Assembly (NCBI GenBank): GCA_040776905.1
Contig: JAXGZQ010000001.1
Location: 372,001-436,000 of the forward strand
Reading direction: 5' to 3'
Origin: SLHU01 sp009929975
Lineage (GTDB): Bacteria > Bacillota > Clostridia > Saccharofermentanales > UBA5734
Length of the DNA stretch: 64,000 nt
In this document: positions 59,911 through 64,000 of the stretch, in pieces
How the letters are laid out: each line of letters starts with the position of its first letter
Numbering within the stretch: position 1 is the stretch's first letter
The notes under the pieces: model-generated
The model's input: only the letters and a program-made list of their open reading frames with translations
The model's database searches: none
Told to the model about the DNA's origin: nothing
Translations under genes and position numbers: made by a program

Positions 59911-60198
59911 CTGAACTTACTTAAAAACAGGACGGTCATCGGCGTTCTGTGCATCCTGTTATCCCTGCTGATCTGCTTCGGCATCGCGCCGCTGTTCAGC
60001 AAAAGCGTCAGCCAGAAGGTCGAGATTGTCCGCGTCACACAGGAAACGCTCCGGCTACCTGATCACGGCCGACATGGTGACAGTAGCTGAGGTGGGCGGA
60101 TACAACTTGCCGGAGAGCGTCATCCGGCAACTCGACACGGTGCTGGGCAAATACGCCGTCGCAGACCTTGCCGCCGGGGACTATATCCTCCCCGCCAA
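59911..60198 (+). pseudogene. CpaB/RcpC-like (SAF domain) fragment
   Basis: N-terminal piece of a Flp-pilus assembly CpaB-type protein. A membrane anchor (VIGVLCILLSLLICFGIAPLF) is followed by a SAF domain start (GYLITADMVTVAEVGG, YAVADLAAGDYILPAK). The first codon reads CTG where ATG is expected; a 2-base loss or 1-base gain near 60047 shifts the frame between VRVTQE and SGYLI; and the gene breaks off at 60198 where intron sequence begins. It follows the prepilin peptidase by 23 bp, the order seen in pilus or conjugation loci. Confidence 0.65.
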
Positions 60199-60345
60199 GT
60201 GTCTTGCAACCTTACCCGATATACCATGCCTTATATGTGATTTCTGTCCGTCAGACCAGAGGTTTGCCATCCGACTTCCTTCAGATTCCACCTCACGATG
60301 GACACCCTTGTCATTGGCTATGTGTTTCCCACTATCAGGGCACAC
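60199..60345 (-). mobile_element. group II intron, 5' domain I fragment
   Basis: Minus strand begins GTGTGCCC at 60345 (consensus 5' end GTGYG) and continues through AAGTCGGATGGCAAACC, GACGGACAGAAATC and CATATAAGGC, segments I know from domain I of clostridial group II introns. It stops at 60199 against the CpaB-like fragment; the reverse transcriptase and domains V-VI are missing. Confidence 0.55.
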
Positions 60346-60429
60346 TAAGGTCATACACCGATTAGATTACGCCCATGCTGGGCGAACAAGCAGAAGGAGC
60401 TATTCCAGTCGCTGGGAATAACTCCGCCA

Positions 60430-60816
60430 TCGTTATAAAATCCGGGAACGTAGGATGATAAGAGCAGTATGTATCAGGCACGCCTTTTTCTTCCGCAAAC
60501 TTCTCAGATATCCGTGCTCCCCCCTGCCGCCGCATAAAAAGGCCGAGAACCCTTCCACGCATTGAGGGGCAATATCCATGGCGTGCAGCAATTCACAAGG
60601 GAAGAACAGATTCACCAATGCGGAAGATTCAGGGTTTTGCAAAGGCTTTCTCGTATACTTCATGCAGATTTTCGCCAAATACTGCTGGCTGGGAAGCAGG
60701 CCTTGATCGGGATTCATATTTAACAGCATCTGTTGTGCCGCATATCCGGCACGTATGATGCCGCGAACCAGTATCGGGCGTTTCTCAAAGTTTTTTCTAT
60801 CATCCTTCCAAACAGA
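60430..60816 (-). pseudogene. 2-hydroxyacyl-CoA dehydratase D-component fragment
   Basis: Matches the HgdB/BcrC-type family in two frames: RKNFEKRPILVRGIIRAGY, PSQQYLAKICMKYTRKP, FFPCELLHAMDIAPQCVEGFS up to FLCGG, then after a shift near 60530 RISEKFAEEKGVPDTYCSYH. FPCELLHAMDIAP corresponds to the FPSEMLHAMGI segment of the family. No start codon remains and the C-terminus is lost. 60346-60429 holds the tail of an unidentified plus-strand frame ending WANKQKELFQSLG. 60817-60935 shows nothing recognisable. Confidence 0.6.
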
Positions 60817-60935
60817 TCAACAGGATTCAAGGTCCTCACCCCCTCACTATAAAATAAGATTTACAGTGCAATGGAATGCAGAAAATGAGCGCATAGGCTG
60901 CACCTGCACCTGGAAAACCTTCAATACATGTTCTT

Positions 60936-61502
60936 TTACGGCAGCAGTTTTTGAAACCCGTAGAACGATGCTGTGCTCAAAATGTTGACTACTTTTGTTT
61001 CTGGAAGGTTCACTTCATTTCTTAGCCACTTTAAACAGACTGCCACGATACCTGAAACATAAAACTCTGCATAGAGTTCAAACTCATCCTTTGACATGTT
61101 TATCCCGTCAGACAATGTTTCTATTGCTACACTTTTTACAATGTCCTTAATTTCTTCCCAGAAAAAAGCATAGGATGGCATCTTTGCAATATGCCGGTAA
61201 AGCTCAATATCACGTTGAAACAACGCATTAAGGGACTGGAATAAAGCCAGCACATCAAAAGAGCGGTCAAAGAAATCATTTTTTTCCAGAATTAAAAGAA
61301 AATCTTTTATCAGATTTTTATAAAATTCATCCATGATCGCCTCTGGAGAATCATAGTGGAGGTAAAAAGTCTTTCGATCAATATTAGCTCGATTCGCAAT
61401 TTCCGTCACAGTAATTTTGGACGGTTTGTTGTCTTTTAATATGGAGAAAAAAGCTTCCCAAATCGCAGCTCTTGTCTTTGTAATTCTTCTATCCTGAGCC
61501 AT
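60936..61502 (-). CDS. TetR/AcrR-family regulator
   Basis: 188 residues. N-terminal helix-turn-helix RAAIWEAFFSILKDNKPSKI, VTEIANRANIDRKTFYLHYDS is the classic TetR signature; the C-terminal helices (about 55-188) form the ligand and dimer domain and resemble the TetR_C group with WLRNEVNLPETKVV. Predicted to repress the divergent operon starting at 61645 and itself through the palindrome at 61527. ATG at 61502 is close to that palindrome, so its leader is short. A+T-rich codon use, in line with transfer. Ligand unknown. Confidence 0.9.
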   Translation of the reverse strand: MAQDRRITKTRAAIWEAFFSILKDNKPSKITVTEIANRANIDRKTFYLHYDSPEAIMDEFYKNLIKDFLLILEKNDFFDRSFDVLALFQSLNALFQRDIELYRHIAKMPSYAFFWEEIKDIVKSVAIETLSDGINMSKDEFELYAEFYVSGIVAVCLKWLRNEVNLPETKVVNILSTASFYGFQKLLP

Positions 61503-61526
61503 AAAAACCCCACTTTTCTATAAAAC

Positions 61527-61540
61527 GTGGAATATTCCAC
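61527..61540. promoter_or_regulatory. probable TetR operator
   Basis: Perfect 14-bp palindrome GTGGAATATTCCAC, 24 bp upstream of the TetR start and about 105 bp before the HD gene. Only such palindrome in this divergent gap, which also has A+T-rich -10-like sequences (TATAAT-type near 61583). Confidence 0.65.
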
Positions 61541-61644
61541 AGTCGTCGACATACTGGCAATTGAATATAGCGCACAAGTAACTATAATACATATATATAG
61601 AAAAATCAACACATGAGGAATAACAGGGAGGTGATTTTTAATTT

Positions 61645-62145
61645 ATGGTTTTAAAAGAATATGAACCATTCATTGAAAATGTGATTAAGCAATTGTGTAA
61701 AGATTCACGTTTTCCACAAACGATTCAATATAAGCAGCATGGAAGTATAAGCATCTATGAGCACAGCATTGCCGTGGCATACATGAGTTGTTGGATTGCG
61801 TGCAAACTCCGATTTAACGTGGATTATGCAGCGTTGGTTAGAGGAGCTTTGCTTCACGATTACTTTTTATATGATTGGCATGACAGAAGTCGTGAACATC
61901 GTCTTCATGCCTTTTCTCATCCTCAAAAAGCCTTGCAGAATGCCTGTGAGGATTTTGAACTGACACCAAAAGAGGAAAACATTATTCTTCGGCATATGTT
62001 TCCGGTGACACTCATACCACCGTGTTGCACGGAAAGCTGGATTGTATGCGTTGCGGATAAATTCTGTGCTTTGAAAGAAACATTGCGAATGAATGATATA
62101 CAGCAAAAAAAATATATAGGAGCATATCAGTGTGACTTTAAGTGA
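61645..62145 (+). CDS. HD-domain protein
   Basis: 166 residues of the HD metal-dependent phosphohydrolase superfamily: first His in YEHSIAVAYMSC, the HD pair in GALLHDYFLYDWHD, HAFSHPQKAL and a late ILRHMFPVT plus CVADKFCALKE with Asp. Members hydrolyse nucleotides or phosphate esters. ATG at 61645 is 13 bases after GGGAGG, longer than usual, but there is no better start. It overlaps the next gene by 14 bp. First gene of the divergent operon. Confidence 0.82.
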   Translation: MVLKEYEPFIENVIKQLCKDSRFPQTIQYKQHGSISIYEHSIAVAYMSCWIACKLRFNVDYAALVRGALLHDYFLYDWHDRSREHRLHAFSHPQKALQNACEDFELTPKEENIILRHMFPVTLIPPCCTESWIVCVADKFCALKETLRMNDIQQKKYIGAYQCDFK

Positions 62146-62971
62146 ATTATTCCTTTGGTTTTTTTTCTATAGTCTATTGGGGTGGCTTTATGAATCAATA
62201 ATCTGTTCAATCTTTGGTGAGCGGAGATTTATAAACCGTGGTTTTTTACTAGGGCCATACTGTCCCATTTATGGGACTGGTGCAATTCTGTGCTGGCTCG
62301 TATTAAGGGACAATACAAACATTTTTGCGGTTTTTGCGGTTGCGGCTGTTTTATGCTGTGCCGTAGAATACATTACCTCCTTCTGCATGGAAAGGGTTTT
62401 TCATGCAAAATGGTGGGATTACAGCAATATGCCTTTTCAGCTGCACGGGCGGATTTGCTTATATGGCGGTCTTATTTTTGGAGGCGGGGTTGTAATTGTC
62501 AAATTTTTCGTGCAGCCAACGCTTATGCAGTTTACCGCCCTATTAAACGAAAGCTTGTTAAATGGATCGGCGCTTGTTCTTTTCATTGTCATAGGAATTG
62601 ATATGGTGCTTACACTTGGAAGCTGGAAAGGACTGAATGAGCATCTGAGTATACTCCATGATGCGATTTATGATAAAGCGGACGGAACGTTCTCTAAGCT
62701 GACAGACCGGTTTTGGGATACCTCTATTTCATCTGTCGTCGAAAAAGGGCACGGGCTTTTTATCAAGGCCCAAAATATTAATGTAAAATTAGAACCAAAC
62801 GAATTGCGCTTTTTTCGGGCATTTCCCAATATACATATCCCCGCTTATGAGGAAATTCTCAAACGATTGCGAATAAAAGAGAATCTCAAAATAAATTCCG
62901 CAAAGAAAAGGCATCAGGAATCAGACGGCTCTCCTGAAATCAGTGTGGAGGATGTGATTCAGTATAAATAG
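62132..62971 (+). CDS. CmpB-like putative ABC transporter membrane protein
   Basis: 279 residues of the ABC_trans_CmpB family (PF06541), annotated as type IV ABC permease-like but not shown to be one. Start is GTG at 62132 with TAGGAG 9 bases upstream. N-terminal LFLWFFFYSLLGWLYESIIC, RGFLLGPYCPIYGTGAI, AVEYITSFCMERVFHAKWWDYSN and RICLYGGLIFGGGVV are the family's conserved blocks, covering about five membrane helices. The last 90 residues are cytoplasmic and helical. Commonly near HD proteins and membrane-lipid genes in Clostridia. Confidence 0.85.
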   Translation: MTLSELFLWFFFYSLLGWLYESIICSIFGERRFINRGFLLGPYCPIYGTGAILCWLVLRDNTNIFAVFAVAAVLCCAVEYITSFCMERVFHAKWWDYSNMPFQLHGRICLYGGLIFGGGVVIVKFFVQPTLMQFTALLNESLLNGSALVLFIVIGIDMVLTLGSWKGLNEHLSILHDAIYDKADGTFSKLTDRFWDTSISSVVEKGHGLFIKAQNINVKLEPNELRFFRAFPNIHIPAYEEILKRLRIKENLKINSAKKRHQESDGSPEISVEDVIQYK

Positions 62972-62991
62972 TAGAATGAGGATGAAAAAAT

Positions 62992-63705
62992 ATGGATCAA
63001 ATTAGCATACCAAACCATTTGGCAATTATTGTTGACGGTAACAGACGATGGGCAAAAAAACGTAACATGCCCGCATTTATAGGACATAAGCATGGCTTTG
63101 AACGCTTGGAAAAAGTGATTGATTATGCGGTAAAATCAGGTGTTCCGTATATGAGTTTCTTTGTGTTTTCCACTGAAAATTTTAAAAGAGACGCTAAGGA
63201 AGTTGATTACCTGATGGAACTTTTTTGCAAGAATTTTTCTGAGATGGCTGTAAAAATGAGAAAGAAGAATATAAAGGCTGTTTTTTCCGGCAGGCGAGCC
63301 GGCCTTGCTCCTTCTGTCATAAATGCCATGGATTGTTTGTCCGCTGAAACACAGGCTTGTACAGGCTCAACCGTTAATTTCTGCCTGAACTACGGCGGGA
63401 AAGCGGAAATTGTTGATGCGTGCAAAGTAATTGCTGCTGAAATAAACGACAAAGCTCTGCAAATACAGGATATCGATGAAGCAACTTTTACCCAACACCT
63501 TTATACGGATTTGCCGCCGGTAGATTTTCTGGTGCGAACAAGCGGAGAAGTCCGTATCAGCAACTTTATGTTGTGGCAGCTTGCCTATGCCGAACTGTAT
63601 TTTACCAAGGTTCTTTTTCCTGATTTTGATGAGGATTGTTTTAACGAGGCACTCAGAACTTATCAATGCCGCAGCCGCCGTTTTGGAGGAGATGCGATCA
63701 AATAA
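62992..63705 (+). CDS. cis-prenyl transferase, UppS family
   Basis: Condenses isopentenyl diphosphate units in cis to make long polyprenyl diphosphates; the housekeeping form makes undecaprenyl diphosphate for wall synthesis. 237 residues with LAIIVDGNRRWAKKRN (usual DGNGRWA has Gly where this has Arg), FFVFSTENFKRD, NYGGKAEIVDA and LVRTSGEVRISNFMLWQLAYAELYF, so active-site Asp, Asn and Arg are kept. ATG has GAGG 10 bases upstream. An accessory copy in a TetR-controlled operon of foreign composition; the main uppS is probably elsewhere. Confidence 0.9.
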   Translation: MDQISIPNHLAIIVDGNRRWAKKRNMPAFIGHKHGFERLEKVIDYAVKSGVPYMSFFVFSTENFKRDAKEVDYLMELFCKNFSEMAVKMRKKNIKAVFSGRRAGLAPSVINAMDCLSAETQACTGSTVNFCLNYGGKAEIVDACKVIAAEINDKALQIQDIDEATFTQHLYTDLPPVDFLVRTSGEVRISNFMLWQLAYAELYFTKVLFPDFDEDCFNEALRTYQCRSRRFGGDAIK

Positions 63706-63768
63706 AGGTATATTTACCACGAATATTCTTGATTCGTTACAATTTAAAGCAGAAAGGAGAGGTCAGTT

Positions 63769-63852
63769 TTGAAAAAGGAAATGCGAACAGGCTTTCCTCA
63801 TGGAAGTACCGGCGAAAAAAAACAAATGGTACTGATGGTGGAATTAAAATGA
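63769..63852 (+). CDS. 27-residue leader peptide before patatin gene
   Basis: TTG at 63769 with AGGAGAGG 6 bases upstream opens a 27-codon frame (MKKEMRTGFPHGST...) whose TGA overlaps the patatin ATG as ATGA. The downstream gene has no good ribosome site of its own, so this frame may serve as a translational coupler, or be the remnant of a gene end. No homology recognised. Confidence 0.4.
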   Translation: MKKEMRTGFPHGSTGEKKQMVLMVELK

Positions 63853-64000
63853 AAAAGAATGGAGCTAAGACAAATGGTGTGGGCTTAGTCCTGGAAGGCG
63901 GAGCGCTTCGAGGCATATTTACGGCTGGAGTATTGGATTATTTTATGGAACAAGGGTTGAAATTCCCTTATGTAGTCGGAGTATCTGCGGGAGCATGCAA
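63849..64000 (+). CDS. patatin-like phospholipase, 3' end outside window
   Basis: First 50 residues of a patatin-family lipid acyl hydrolase: VGLVLEGGALRGIFTAGVLDYF gives the GGxLRG oxyanion hole motif, and VVGVSAGAC carries the nucleophile Ser in GxSxG. The catalytic Asp lies beyond the window. Resembles the RssA/YjjU-type bacterial patatins. Its place after the prenyl transferase gene suggests a membrane-lipid function for the operon. Confidence 0.88.
   Translation, partial: MKKNGAKTNGVGLVLEGGALRGIFTAGVLDYFMEQGLKFPYVVGVSAGAC

Larger units (their letters stand above)
55831..64000. mobile_element. tRNA-Ser-linked genomic island, right end outside window
   Basis: Starts at the tRNA 3' end with a tyrosine integrase facing it and an excisionase, the usual left end of an integrative element. 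Contents are a mosaic: G+C-rich remnants of conjugative-element genes (57.9-60.2 kb), a group II intron end, and an A+T-richer operon after 60.9 kb. No second copy of the tRNA 3' end is seen before 64000, so the right boundary is not known, and the 61-64 kb part could be a separate insertion. Confidence 0.7.

Noticed and set aside
60026..60421. A 131-codon plus-strand frame as a stand-alone gene
   Set aside because: It is a chimera: CpaB-like sequence up to 60198, then antisense of a group II intron, then unrelated tail. No single protein.

Overview
The window reads as chromosome from a member of the Bacillota (Firmicutes), probably a moderately GC-rich anaerobic Clostridia- or Erysipelotrichia-like gut or rumen organism. 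The support is indirect: FabK-type enoyl-ACP reductase, FabT-like operators, a CsoR/CopA pair, an ECF-type ThiT under a TPP riboswitch, VanZ, strong purine-rich ribosome binding sites and many TTG/GTG starts. No rRNA or species marker is present, so the exact taxon cannot be given.

Layout. 1-12.6 kb is a plant-polysaccharide and sugar-acid region: a short-chain dehydrogenase (cut by the window edge), an Old Yellow Enzyme-type reductase and a GH78 alpha-L-rhamnosidase run leftwards, and the hexuronate genes uxaB-uxaA-uxaC run rightwards from a shared intergenic region. An AAC(3)-family acetyltransferase, an amidohydrolase and a MATE exporter follow on the minus strand. 12.8-20.8 kb holds a uroporphyrinogen-decarboxylase-family protein with pyrimidine-nucleoside phosphorylase and phosphopentomutase, a small Cys-rich protein, a GH2 beta-mannosidase and an unassigned glycosidase-like protein. 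20.8-34.2 kb is mixed housekeeping: copA-csoR with its operator, a TrmH-type methyltransferase, a YhcH protein, a lipoprotein, a LysM-deacetylase, an aldo/keto reductase, tRNA-Gln, creatininase-like, VanZ, family-4 UDG, Smr and RsuA-like proteins.

34.3-49.7 kb is core metabolism: lysS, greA, guaB and pyrG on one strand, thiT with a complete TPP riboswitch and terminator, then a tightly packed type II fatty-acid operon (fabH-fabK-fabG-fabF-accB-fabZ-accC-accDA) facing a divergent fabD across two FabT-like boxes. The CTP synthase has glycine where the glutaminase nucleophile cysteine should be, and AccD and AccA are one polypeptide. 49.7-53.9 kb carries an M29 aminopeptidase followed by a two-gene unit: a MotA/TolQ/ExbB (ZorA-like) membrane protein with a very long helical tail, overlapping by 4 bp a protein of unknown function that may belong to the EH-signature/ZorC group. 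No ZorB or helicase is present. This pair is the best candidate here for an undescribed system.

55.5-64 kb is acquired DNA next to tRNA-Ser(CGA). A strong promoter and a broken tRNA-Ser copy precede the intact tRNA. Beyond it lie a tyrosine integrase and excisionase, then a scrapyard of conjugative-element genes (Ig-like protein, SpoVG-like/prepilin peptidase, CpaB-like protein, a group II intron end, a dehydratase fragment), several with single-base frameshifts. Last comes an A+T-richer segment with a TetR regulator diverging from an HD-protein / CmpB-like membrane protein / prenyl transferase / patatin gene set that runs off the window.
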